Both the position numbers and the translations under genes were made by a program. 24,112 nucleotides of DNA, taken from positions 1 through 24,112 of the IMG/VR virus record IMGVR_UViG_3300027714_002656; one strand, written 5' to 3'. A model generated the notes under the pieces. The model was not told the origin of the DNA, searched no databases, and saw only the letters and a program-made list of their open reading frames with translations. Source of the stretch: a virus. Position 1 is the stretch's first letter. Every line of letters starts with the position of its first letter. Shown here one piece after another: positions 1 to 6,840 of this stretch.

Positions 1-773
1 GGATAGTAATACGTACGCTTACTTCTTATCTTCTTGTCCCAGTTATGTATAGACATATTATGTTTGTATGCTTGTACTATAAACATCCATCCAGGACAAA
101 GACTATAGAACTCTCCTGTACCTGCATTTGCTTGAGCAATAGTATACCTTGTAAATGTCTCACCTGTATTCTTAATCCATAGTGGTGTATAGTCATCATG
201 GAAGTTTTCTTTTGATCTTTCTACTACAGGTAATGTTCTTTCTTGCCAGAAACTTCGACTCGTATAACTTAGAAATAATCCTCCTGTAGGATCCATATCT
301 ATATTAGTCTCATTATAATCATCACCACCGTCCCAGGTTATCTTATCCCACGATCCAAAATAAGGTTCTTCTGCCTTCTTCCAATTGCCTACATTAATTA
401 AAACAAACTGATGATGGAGCTCATACCACTTCTCTTTCCAATCTAATATATGAGCTGCTGCAAGGTACTCTGGTTCTTTTCTTATCACATTAGCCACATC
501 TACTATTATACTACTATCATATATTCTACAACCACCAGCCATAAACAATATATGATCATAGGTATCTCTAAACTTATCTAACCCATCATCTATATCATTA
601 ACAATATGAATGTCAATCTTATCTGATATCCATATAAATCTATTAGCATAAAACTTAGTGTACTGATTCATATAGTCACCCAGCTCTTCATTCCTACATA
701 ACGCAGGAGTAAAAATGCATACAGCTAAGTTGATATCATTAACTAGCTTATTATCACCTTCAGCTATTATCAT
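1..773 (-). CDS. Unknown protein, partial; tandem paralogue of the upstream gene
   Basis: The minus-strand frame is open from an ATG at 773 to the window edge, giving 257 residues with the C-terminus missing. Its ATG lies 14 bases inside the end of the preceding gene, so the two are probably translationally coupled. It is clearly a paralogue of that gene. Both have a DHILF..GG segment (residues 73-81 here), an IN.GNWKKA..P.FGSW block (about 126-142) and a PGW.FI..AY segment near residue 231. No signal peptide or membrane segment is visible. The alternation of short hydrophobic strands with conserved G/W/D residues recalls alpha/beta sugar-active enzymes, but I see no diagnostic catalytic motif and assign no function. 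It is the last visible gene of an operon that also encodes an Asp-hydroxylase-type oxygenase. Confidence 0.8.
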   Translation of the reverse strand, partial: MIIAEGDNKLVNDINLAVCIFTPALCRNEELGDYMNQYTKFYANRFIWISDKIDIHIVNDIDDGLDKFRDTYDHILFMAGGCRIYDSSIIVDVANVIRKEPEYLAAAHILDWKEKWYELHHQFVLINVGNWKKAEEPYFGSWDKITWDGGDDYNETNIDMDPTGGLFLSYTSRSFWQERTLPVVERSKENFHDDYTPLWIKNTGETFTRYTIAQANAGTGEFYSLCPGWMFIVQAYKHNMSIHNWDKKIRSKRTYYY

Positions 774-1542
774 TAAATTTGCCTGTCTCTTCATTAAATA
801 ACCATGGCCATTTTTTAGTTACATTAAATGGCCATGAACCTATTTCTAAATTGTTTTTATATGCAACATCAATAAAGTTCCATCCTGGGGCTCTTCTCAC
901 TGTCATCTTAATGTTTTCTCTTTCACCAGTATTATAGATATGCATTACAACTTCTTTATCATATACATGCTGTACCACTGGTAAATTTCTATCTATTGTA
1001 AACATTGCAAGATCATCTAAAATCTTCTCATGAATTGGTAGTTGTGAATTATGGTTTTCAGATATATATGTATAATTTTCCCATGATCCAAACCAAGGTT
1101 GATTTGCTTTCTTCCAGTTACCTATATTAATATAAACAAGGCTTTGTCTAATTCTGAACCATCTTCGTTTACTGTAATGAATATTACCAATAGCTAATGC
1201 ATCAGGGTTTTTTATTATGCTATCACATATAGATCCTAAGCTTTCTAAACCTTTAATATCCACCCCGCCACTAACAAATAATATATGATCGTTATCGTTA
1301 CCATATAATTCTAATCCATTATCTATATCATAACAACGATCTATATTAAATGTAACTTTAGGACCACCTTCTCCTACTCGAGTACTAAATATATTAGTTA
1401 TTGGAAATTTAGATCGTGTAAATTTAACCATTTTATCATTAAGTTGTTTATCAATTACACTGCTTCCTTCGGGGCCCCGAAAATCATTATTGAGGATATT
1501 AAGGCAAAGTTCTATATCAGTAACTAAAATTAGCACATGCAT
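760..1542 (-). CDS. Unknown protein, paralogue of the adjacent partial gene
   Basis: 260 residues. The ATG overlaps the TAA of the upstream oxygenase gene as TAATG, a typical coupled start. Recognisable blocks shared with the downstream paralogue are DHILFVSGG (85-93), YINIGNWKKANQPWFGSW (137-154) and PGWNFIDVAYKNN (219-231). The region between the blocks has diverged strongly, so the duplication is not recent. There is no signal peptide, transmembrane helix or zinc motif. I do not recognise the family. Its fixed position behind an oxygenase gene and the tandem duplication suggest a job in the same modification process, but this is inference from context only. Confidence 0.8.
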   Translation of the reverse strand: MHVLILVTDIELCLNILNNDFRGPEGSSVIDKQLNDKMVKFTRSKFPITNIFSTRVGEGGPKVTFNIDRCYDIDNGLELYGNDNDHILFVSGGVDIKGLESLGSICDSIIKNPDALAIGNIHYSKRRWFRIRQSLVYINIGNWKKANQPWFGSWENYTYISENHNSQLPIHEKILDDLAMFTIDRNLPVVQHVYDKEVVMHIYNTGERENIKMTVRRAPGWNFIDVAYKNNLEIGSWPFNVTKKWPWLFNEETGKFNDNS

Positions 1543-2237
1543 TAGTTTGCTGTACTCATCATTAGTTTTTCTAGTGAGCGATATAACAAACGTCCTATCT
1601 CTACAGAATATATTCCATGTACTATAAGATGGTACCTATATTCATCACTATCGTTTAATACAAAATGTCTTCTTCCTAAGTCTAACATAAACCCTTTGCC
1701 TATACCAAACGGTACTATACCATCTTCTTCAAATGCAAACTTACAACCTTCTGGATTAGTTAGTGGAAAGTTAAGTGGTCCAAATATTCTACCAGGTCCA
1801 TCTGTATGTGGCATAATGTGACCACCTGGAGCCAACCTCATTATTCTTACTCTATGATAATGATTAAATGGCATCTTCTTTACAAGACCAGTTATGTTAG
1901 GAGCTAAGTGACTTGGTCTTGTCCATTTATAATTAGCCTCTTCATCAGAGTTAAAACCGTATCTTTCATACCCTTCTGTCTTATCATAATCTATTCCATG
2001 TAATGTTAATGCAGACCAGCCTTCGTGTCCGTATCCACTAACCTTATCATTCTCTCTATGTGGTACAAAGAATTTATCTATACGTTTTAATTCTTCTAAT
2101 ACTGTTGGATAATCAAAGTCCATAAACACAGGTGCATATGGCCAATCACTATTCCATACATTCTTTGGTGGAGGATATGATGGTACCCATTGATGCTCTG
2201 CACTATCTAATAATAGTTCTCTTAAATGTTCTCTCAT
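1542..2237 (-). CDS. Aspartyl/asparaginyl beta-hydroxylase-like Fe(II)/2OG oxygenase
   Basis: 231 residues. The second half has the layout of the Asp/Asn (and Asp/Arg) beta-hydroxylase family of Fe(II)/2-oxoglutarate oxygenases. An HxD metal motif is at H144/D146, followed by the strand pair PLNFPLTNPEGCKF (154-167), a distal histidine at H191 and the 2OG-binding arginine at R201 in RYHLIVHG. All four key residues are present, so the enzyme should be active. The family hydroxylates Asp, Asn or Arg side chains in proteins, but phage members have no known substrate and could act on other small molecules. The ATG overlaps the TGA of the upstream gene (ATGA). The N-terminal 120 residues, rich in W, P and Y, match nothing I recognise. 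Confidence 0.8.
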   Translation of the reverse strand: MREHLRELLLDSAEHQWVPSYPPPKNVWNSDWPYAPVFMDFDYPTVLEELKRIDKFFVPHRENDKVSGYGHEGWSALTLHGIDYDKTEGYERYGFNSDEEANYKWTRPSHLAPNITGLVKKMPFNHYHRVRIMRLAPGGHIMPHTDGPGRIFGPLNFPLTNPEGCKFAFEEDGIVPFGIGKGFMLDLGRRHFVLNDSDEYRYHLIVHGIYSVEIGRLLYRSLEKLMMSTAN

Positions 2238-3214
2238 AATTTTTTCAAAGATTTGACTACTGGTAGATCTATTATTTCTATACTTTCTACAATTCTAAAT
2301 GTTGAAAATACTTCTCTATTCCATTGTTGTTTTATAGGATGCCCAAATGATTTCCAGTCTTCTTCATTGTTATGATAATTTAAAAACTCCTCATCTATTA
2401 TTAGTTCACCTAATTGAAACCTACCTAAGTTTAATTTATTAAGATCATTTATAGGTACTTTCTTTTGAATATGTTTTGGTAACTTTCTCCACCAGTTATG
2501 AAATTCTCTTGCAAGATGTTGTGGTTGCATATCAGGTCCAAAGTTTACCCAAGCCTCAGCTGCAAATCTTTGCTGCGCTTTCACCATCCCTCTTTCTACT
2601 ACATCAAGATCATTATTTAACATAACTTCAGTCCAATCTTTTCCTAAAGTATTATACCCTAAATAAAGATCCCCCCATCTGTAGTCAGAGTCAAGCATTA
2701 ATCTATCTGGTTCTTCTATTGGTACATGTCTACCTAAAGGATATAAATCAACTAATAGTCCCATAGGGTGCCATGAGTATTGATGTGTATCATCTATACA
2801 ATCTTCACATCTATGAATTAATTCATTTAACCTATTCATTTTAGCTTCTAAAGAGGTATTGTACATACCATCACCTGTAGTATAATCTTCACCCCAGGTT
2901 TCAAACTTTTCATGAAGTTCATTTAATCTTTTATTATCCATTGTATCATACACAGGTATAGGTTTGTTGTATTCTTTATTTATTTCAATACAACATTGTT
3001 TTAATTGTTTAGTGATTTCTGGAAGATCTGCATTTATGTAATTATTAAAATTATAGCTTATCTTAGTATCAGGTCTTGTAGTATAATATTTAATCATTTC
3101 TATCCACCTATCAGTTAAGGTAGAATCAAACAAGTGAAACTTTAAATTATGTCTTTTATTATATTTGTCTAAAATTGTATATTCAAGTTGTCTCAAAACC
3201 ATATTCACATCCAT
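2234..3214 (-). CDS. Conserved hypothetical protein, first gene of the minus-strand operon
   Basis: 326 residues, soluble and without signal peptide. I do not recognise the fold. Visible features are a charged helical middle (about 95-140) containing two cysteines in HRCEDCID, then an aromatic-rich region and a segment rich in W, R and K near 240-250 (FHNWWRKLPKHIQKK). It is the promoter-proximal gene of the coupled operon that continues into the oxygenase gene. The ATG at 3214 has no clear Shine-Dalgarno sequence. If the late-type box at 3234-3241 is used, the leader would be only about 13 bases. Two other in-frame starts (GTG and ATG) follow within five codons, so the exact N-terminus is uncertain by a few residues. 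Confidence 0.75.
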   Translation of the reverse strand: MDVNMVLRQLEYTILDKYNKRHNLKFHLFDSTLTDRWIEMIKYYTTRPDTKISYNFNNYINADLPEITKQLKQCCIEINKEYNKPIPVYDTMDNKRLNELHEKFETWGEDYTTGDGMYNTSLEAKMNRLNELIHRCEDCIDDTHQYSWHPMGLLVDLYPLGRHVPIEEPDRLMLDSDYRWGDLYLGYNTLGKDWTEVMLNNDLDVVERGMVKAQQRFAAEAWVNFGPDMQPQHLAREFHNWWRKLPKHIQKKVPINDLNKLNLGRFQLGELIIDEEFLNYHNNEEDWKSFGHPIKQQWNREVFSTFRIVESIEIIDLPVVKSLKKL

Positions 3215-3221
3215 TATATTG

Positions 3222-3250
3222 TTGACTTGTATATATTTATATAGTATAAT
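3222..3250 (+). promoter_or_regulatory. Sigma70-type early promoter
   Basis: TTGACT (3222-3227), exactly 17 bases, then a perfect TATAAT (3245-3250). The predicted start near 3257 lies about 19 bases before the first plus-strand gene. It is the best-looking promoter in the window and probably drives the long plus-strand operon that begins here. Confidence 0.8.
3234..3241 (-). promoter_or_regulatory. T4-late-like promoter box (TATAAATA) on the minus strand
   Basis: The minus strand reads TATAAATA, identical to the T4 late promoter -10 consensus, about 20 bases before the ATG of the minus-strand operon. It lies inside the spacer of the plus-strand sigma70 promoter. A gp33 coactivator gene is present elsewhere in the window, so a gp33/gp55-type late system is plausible. 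In AT-rich DNA an 8-base match can also occur by chance. Confidence 0.45.
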
Positions 3251-3275
3251 AAACTATATTATGAAAGGATTAGAA

Positions 3276-3509
3276 ATGAAAAAAGTATGGAAACCAGTTT
3301 CAGATGCAAAGTATCATCAAATTTGTAATGAAAAAGATATTAATAAACAGAAAGAAATGATGAAGGACATTGTTTATAACTTTGTACATAAGGGACAACA
3401 AAGAAAGTTTCTTTATGATATAGATAAGCCTAGTTATACTAAGGCATTGGACTTAATGAAAATGATTACAAGTTTAAAATTGATTGTGGAAGGACATAGT
3501 GTAATATGA
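3276..3509 (+). CDS. Small unknown early protein
   Basis: 77 residues from the ATG at 3276. This start is chosen because AAAGGA lies about 9 bases upstream and the promoter at 3222-3250 places the transcript start near 3257. The frame is open further upstream, but those codons would not be transcribed from that promoter. The protein is lysine-rich and probably helical, with no cysteine cluster or signal peptide; the last part (SYTKALDLMKMITSLKLIV) could form an amphipathic helix. As the first gene behind a strong early promoter it could act on the host early in infection, but I do not recognise it. The stop overlaps the start of the next gene. Confidence 0.7.
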   Translation: MKKVWKPVSDAKYHQICNEKDINKQKEMMKDIVYNFVHKGQQRKFLYDIDKPSYTKALDLMKMITSLKLIVEGHSVI

Positions 3510-3961
3510 TGAAAAAGAAAAGAAAATTAACAGAAGAGCAAAAAGAACAACGTAGAGAATTATTGGCTAAAGCAAGAGAAAGTAAAGCACCGCCAAAGTA
3601 TGTAACGGTAGCTCCTACTGTTAGAGAATTACCAGATGATCATGGACTTAGTTTGAAAAAAGTTAGAGGATGGATTAAGAATAATAAAGATGAGCGTAAT
3701 CGTCTTAAAAAAATATTAAGAAGAAATTTTGATAACCAAGTTAATAGAAGATTCCAAATAGTAGATACTTATGTACAAAATATGGAAGCGTATGTTCGTA
3801 GTGGTGTTTGGTTAGATTTATTTTATGGTGAAAACCAAGAAAATAAAATAGGGTTTAGATGTAAGATTATGGCTTATGATGAAGATGGTAATCCTAAAAG
3901 AACAGAAGGTGTTTGGTATGACGATATAGGATGTGTATATAAATCTAAAGAGTGGGCGTAA
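3506..3961 (+). CDS. Conserved hypothetical protein with basic N-terminal helix
   Basis: 151 residues. Residues 1-30 are almost all K, E, R and Q (KKKRKLTEEQKEQRRELLAK), predicting a long charged helix. A LPDDHGLSLKKVRGWIK segment follows at about 42-58. The C-terminal third is beta-like and aspartate-rich, ending ...YKSKEWA. The TEEQ-rich start plus the LPxDHxLSLKxVxxWI segment matches, from memory, hypothetical proteins common in T4-like cyanophages, with no assigned function. ATGATG at 3506 overlaps the upstream TGA, and the gene ends in TAATG shared with the next gene, so it is embedded in a coupled operon. Nucleic-acid binding through the basic helix is possible but only inferred. Confidence 0.75.
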   Translation: MMKKKRKLTEEQKEQRRELLAKARESKAPPKYVTVAPTVRELPDDHGLSLKKVRGWIKNNKDERNRLKKILRRNFDNQVNRRFQIVDTYVQNMEAYVRSGVWLDLFYGENQENKIGFRCKIMAYDEDGNPKRTEGVWYDDIGCVYKSKEWA

Positions 3962-4413
3962 TGATTCAATACACAATGGAAGAATTTAAAACTTATGTAG
4001 GTAAATCTACAGGGACTAGCCCTTGGATTCAAGTTAGCCAACAAAGAATAAATCAGTTTGCTAAAGCTACAGAAGATTATCAATGGATTCATGTAGATGA
4101 AGAAAAGGCACAAAAAAGTATTTTTGGTTCTACTATAGCTCATGGTTTTCTAACTTTAGCTTTAGCTCCTTGGATGAGTTATAATGCTTATGAAGTAAAA
4201 AATATTTCTCATGTAGTTGTTCGTGGGTTTGGGAGAATTAGATTTAAAGAACCTGTTAAATCTGGAGACTATTTACGAGGCAATTTTAAGTTGTTAAGTA
4301 TTACTCCTATTAAGTCTGGTGGCTATAGAGTTAAACAATCACTAATGATTGCCATCCAGGGTAAACAAAAACTGGCATGTGTGGCAGAAATTATAAGTAT
4401 TATTTATGAATAG
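3961..4413 (+). CDS. MaoC-like hot-dog fold hydratase (enoyl-CoA hydratase 2 type)
   Basis: 150 residues from the ATG that overlaps the previous stop (TAATG). A GTG 9 bases upstream is a less likely start. The protein matches the single-domain MaoC/R-specific enoyl-CoA hydratase family in length and motifs. The hydratase signature D-x4-H is present (D39, H44 in EDYQWIHVDEEKA), followed by GSTIAHGF at 56-63, which forms the hot-dog central helix, and then a typical beta-sheet half. In bacteria such enzymes hydrate trans-2-enoyl-CoA thioesters in fatty-acid breakdown or related acyl metabolism. Here it sits in an early operon, so it is a candidate auxiliary metabolic gene acquired from a bacterial host. 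Catalytic residues look intact. The real acyl substrate is unknown. Confidence 0.85.
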   Translation: MIQYTMEEFKTYVGKSTGTSPWIQVSQQRINQFAKATEDYQWIHVDEEKAQKSIFGSTIAHGFLTLALAPWMSYNAYEVKNISHVVVRGFGRIRFKEPVKSGDYLRGNFKLLSITPIKSGGYRVKQSLMIAIQGKQKLACVAEIISIIYE

Positions 4414-4423
4414 AAACAAGGTG

Positions 4424-4452
4424 TTGACTTGAGACTCGTTATATGGGATATT
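4424..4452 (+). promoter_or_regulatory. Sigma70-type promoter sharing sequence with the one at 17865
   Basis: TTGACT (4424-4429), 17 bases, GATATT (4447-4452). The expected start near 4459 is about 20 bases before the next ATG. The stretch GATATTAATAATATGA recurs exactly at the promoter at 17865-17893, with the same 17-base spacing. Confidence 0.6.
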
Positions 4453-4479
4453 AATAATATGAAAAGAGAGGAATATAAA

Positions 4480-4746
4480 ATGGGACATATGAAAAGTTGG
4501 TTAATGGAACACGACGAAGCTATTGGAGATGCAATTGAGAGAGGTGCTACTTCATTACAAGATGTGGTAACATACTGTAAGACTAATATGCAGATGATTA
4601 ATAAGAATTATATTACAGAACAGTGGAATGAGTTTATGGCTGATCCACGTGATATGGTTGATAGTATGACTAAATCTCAAATAGAAGATTTAGATAATTA
4701 TGCTCTATCTCAAGAACAAGAACATCTTATGGGTGGAGAAATATAA
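4480..4746 (+). CDS. Small unknown acidic protein
   Basis: 88 residues from the ATG at 4480, which has AGAGG 8 bases upstream. The frame also reads from a TTG at 4429, but that codon lies inside the promoter sequence and is unlikely to be used. The protein is predicted to be helical and acidic, rich in D, E, M and Q (for example MTKSQIEDLDNYALSQEQEH), and has a single cysteine. No domain is recognised. A promoter at 4424-4452 directly precedes it, so it starts a sub-operon, and it shares its stop (ATAATG) with the start of a tiny membrane-protein gene. Confidence 0.7.
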   Translation: MGHMKSWLMEHDEAIGDAIERGATSLQDVVTYCKTNMQMINKNYITEQWNEFMADPRDMVDSMTKSQIEDLDNYALSQEQEHLMGGEI

Positions 4747-4877
4747 TGAATTCATTGTTATGGTTAATTATAGGTATGTGTCTTATGGGTGTAATTATGG
4801 ACCCAGCATACCTTGGTGAAGTGTTTCATACAATTGGTGATCTAGCTGAACAGAGGCAACCTATTGAAATTAAATAA
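4746..4877 (+). CDS. Tiny single-pass membrane protein
   Basis: 43 residues, from ATG at 4746 (overlapping the upstream TAA as TAATG) to TAA at 4875-4877. Residues 3-18 are strongly hydrophobic (SLLWLIIGMCLMGVIM) and are followed by an acidic tail, which predicts one membrane segment or an uncleaved signal anchor. The end overlaps the start of the next gene by 14 bases. No family is recognised. The coupled start, tight packing and clear membrane segment favour a real gene, but its short length keeps confidence moderate. Confidence 0.55.
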   Translation: MNSLLWLIIGMCLMGVIMDPAYLGEVFHTIGDLAEQRQPIEIK

Positions 4878-5493
4878 AATTATATGTGCAATGATGCTCT
4901 GTTCTCCAGCATTTGCGGAGTCAGAGTGTGAATACATGGATATGACACACGTAAAGACAACTGGAAACATAGAGCAGACACGTAACTATGATCAAGAGAC
5001 TATTCATTATGCAGAAGAAAAACGTATTTGTGCAGTTAATTTTGACGTAAAAATAGGTAAAAACTGGGCAAAAACACAAGATTTTTACGTTTTTGGGCCA
5101 GAAATGAGTGAGAATGAGGCATGTAATAAAGCAAAAGATAAAGCTAAAATAAAAGCCTTAGAAAAACATGCTCCCCAAGTTGTTACTAATAATGTTAAGC
5201 AACAATGTAAAGAATCCATAGTACTTAACAAAATACCAGAAAAAAAATATGAACGTAATCCTGTAGCTAGTAGTTTGGCTTGCAATCTCTTAGCAATATT
5301 TTATTCAGGACCTGAAAGAAATTCTAGGTGTAGTCCTGTAAGAGAAGCAGCACATACAAAACTTGGAATGGAAAATCTTAGACCTGGTGTATGTAGACAA
5401 TATAAAAGAGAAGAAGTACGAGATGGTCGGGTATGGACTATAGGTGGAAAAGAATGTTTACAAAAAGACGGTACATGGTTTGCTGTTTTTTAA
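4864..5493 (+). CDS. Exported protein of unknown function with cysteines
   Basis: 209 residues with a TTG start. TTG is chosen because AGAGG lies 7 bases upstream and because it completes a normal signal peptide: basic MKLNK, hydrophobic IICAMMLC, then SPAFA before ESE. The mature protein carries seven cysteines (C22, C52, C102, C120, C144, C161, C182 by rough count from start to ECLQ near the end), consistent with disulfides in the periplasm. A lysine/alanine-rich helix near 100-115 (EACNKAKDKAKIKALEKHA) precedes a more beta-like C-terminal half. No family is recognised. It is the first of several genes here for exported proteins, which suggests that this part of the operon targets the host envelope. 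Confidence 0.75.
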   Translation: MKLNKIICAMMLCSPAFAESECEYMDMTHVKTTGNIEQTRNYDQETIHYAEEKRICAVNFDVKIGKNWAKTQDFYVFGPEMSENEACNKAKDKAKIKALEKHAPQVVTNNVKQQCKESIVLNKIPEKKYERNPVASSLACNLLAIFYSGPERNSRCSPVREAAHTKLGMENLRPGVCRQYKREEVRDGRVWTIGGKECLQKDGTWFAVF

Positions 5494-5500
5494 CTAAATA

Positions 5501-5522
5501 ATTGTTCCAGGGAGGGAACGAT
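5501..5522 (+). promoter_or_regulatory. Hairpin presenting the ribosome binding site in its loop
   Basis: ATTGTTCC (5501-5508) can pair with GGAACGAT (5515-5522), eight pairs with one G-T, around the six-base loop AGGGAG. The Shine-Dalgarno sequence GGGAGG lies in the loop and the first stem base. The ATG follows two bases after the stem. It may tune translation of the gene at 5524 or be a site for an endoribonuclease that cuts at GGAG, as RegB does in T4. Confidence 0.5.
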
Positions 5523-5523
5523 A

Positions 5524-5847
5524 ATGATAAAGATATTTGTAATCATGTTTGTAGTAATATTTGATTACACTAATGGAGCACAAAGATCTATAGAATTAGA
5601 ATTTGAAACTGTAGAGCAATGTTTTGAACATAAGAGAAAAGTGGATAAGGATCCAACACAATTATATTACGAAGGCAAGAGTATAGAAAATTTGGAATAC
5701 GGATGTGTAAGATATTTAAAAAATTATGTAGAAGAGTGTGAAATCTTACCAATGGATTATGAAACTAAAAAAGCATGTATACCTTATTGGGATCACTGGG
5801 GTAATCATTCAAGAGGTGAAAGTGGTACCTATACAAATGAGGAGTAA
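5524..5847 (+). CDS. Small probably exported two-cysteine protein
   Basis: 107 residues. The N-terminus (MIKIFVIMFVVIFDY) is very hydrophobic, followed by a short extended region and an EQC motif with C33, then C61 and further cysteines near 72 and 85. It shares this architecture with the proteins at 7581 and 17642: a hydrophobic strand at the very N-terminus, an (E/Q)xC motif at residue 33-35 and a second cysteine 25-37 residues later. The tail is acidic and polar. The strong Shine-Dalgarno GGGAGG lies in a hairpin loop. No known family is recognised. Export with a disulfide is plausible, but the hydrophobic segment could instead be a core beta strand. Confidence 0.7.
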   Translation: MIKIFVIMFVVIFDYTNGAQRSIELEFETVEQCFEHKRKVDKDPTQLYYEGKSIENLEYGCVRYLKNYVEECEILPMDYETKKACIPYWDHWGNHSRGESGTYTNEE

Positions 5848-5850
5848 ATA

Positions 5851-6177
5851 ATGTTAATAATATTTGGAGTGTTGATGGCTATGACAATATTGTTTAGTGA
5901 ACCAGCACAATCAGATGAACACTATATTACTATTAAATGTGATAAAAGTGTTGACCGAGGTGTAATAATAATGGATAGTACACCTATAATGAATTGTAAG
6001 GACATGAAATTTATTAATATGTTTGTTGGATCAGGTTTAGAAGTAGGACCTATATCCAATCTTAATAGGTTTGATGAAAATATTATAGAGGCAGTAGAAA
6101 GATTAGAAGTGCTGAGTAGTAAAACTTTACAAGTTAAAAATAGAAAGGATGTAGCTTTTAAAGAGTTACAACATTAA
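5851..6177 (+). CDS. Small exported protein of unknown function
   Basis: 108 residues. The start MLIIFGVLMAMTILFSEPAQSDE resembles a signal peptide, with cleavage likely after SEPAQS or nearby, although no basic residue precedes the hydrophobic stretch. Two cysteines follow (C30 and C49 in IKCDKS and MNCKDM), possibly one disulfide. The C-terminal half is helical and charged (ENIIEAVERLEVLSSK). Only three bases separate it from the previous gene and two bases from the lipoprotein gene after it, so all three are probably made together. No homologous family is recognised. Confidence 0.7.
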   Translation: MLIIFGVLMAMTILFSEPAQSDEHYITIKCDKSVDRGVIIMDSTPIMNCKDMKFINMFVGSGLEVGPISNLNRFDENIIEAVERLEVLSSKTLQVKNRKDVAFKELQH

Positions 6178-6179
6178 AT

Positions 6180-6836
6180 ATGAAAAATATTATATTATGT
6201 TTAAGTATAGTGAGTATATTAGGAGCTTGTTCGTCTCTAAAAATAGAAGATAATAAGGCTGCTAATGAGTGTCTTAAAAAAGGAACATGGGTAGAAGCTG
6301 ATCCGTGTTTAAAGCTGGTTAAAAAAACAGCTGGTGGTATACCACAATGGATGAAAAAGGTACCGCAAAAAGAGAATGCATATTATAGTGCTGGTACAGC
6401 AATTAGTTCTGACTTGCAACTATCAATAGATAAATCAACTCTTAATGCAAAGAGAACCCTTGCAGATAGAATTAATGGCGAAATGTCAGCACAAATAAAG
6501 ACTTTTATGATAGAGTCTGGAGAAGGTGCTGGTACATTATCAACTGATATAGAACAAGTAACAAAGAATGTTATAGCTAAAGTAAATGTAGCTGGATACA
6601 ATGTATCTGAAGTTGAGATAGCACCTCAAGGATCTTTCTATAGGACATACGTCTTAATAGAATATCCTGTAGGCCAAGCTAATGACATACTAGTAGAACA
6701 AGTTAGAAAGAATAACTTATTGTATGCTAAAATTAGAGCATCTGAGTCATTTAAAGAACTAGAGGAGTCTGTGGATGAGAAAATTAGATCAGACCAAGAA
6801 AGAATTGAAGCAATCACCGAATCTGTGGGAGGATAA
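6180..6836 (+). CDS. LPP20-like outer-membrane-type lipoprotein
   Basis: 218 residues with a type II signal peptide: MKNIILCLSIVSILGAC, lipobox LGAC with the lipidated cysteine at C17. The mature part begins SSLKIEDN, with no Asp at +2, so outer-membrane sorting is expected. From residue 55 the sequence PQWMKKVPQKENAYYSAGTA leads into a helix (SDLQLSIDKSTLNAKRTLADRI), the typical opening of the LPP20/FlgP-like lipoprotein domain in which a P.W......YYS.G.A motif precedes a helix of repeated A/K/L. The C-terminal 50 residues form a charged helix. Such lipoproteins are unusual in phages. Possible jobs are superinfection exclusion or envelope remodelling, both inferred. Assignment to LPP20 is by motif memory. 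Confidence 0.75.
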   Translation: MKNIILCLSIVSILGACSSLKIEDNKAANECLKKGTWVEADPCLKLVKKTAGGIPQWMKKVPQKENAYYSAGTAISSDLQLSIDKSTLNAKRTLADRINGEMSAQIKTFMIESGEGAGTLSTDIEQVTKNVIAKVNVAGYNVSEVEIAPQGSFYRTYVLIEYPVGQANDILVEQVRKNNLLYAKIRASESFKELEESVDEKIRSDQERIEAITESVGG

Positions 6837-6840
6837 TTCT

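Noticed and set aside
3874-4143. 89-residue minus-strand open frame opposite the MaoC-like gene, and similar antisense frames elsewhere
   Set aside because: They lie antisense to well-supported genes, lack ribosome binding sites and have the biased composition of shadow frames.
5951-5956. TTGACC, and similar TTGACT at 11692 and 22254, as further promoters
   Set aside because: All three encode Val-Asp in good frames, and no convincing -10 box follows at 16-18 bases.
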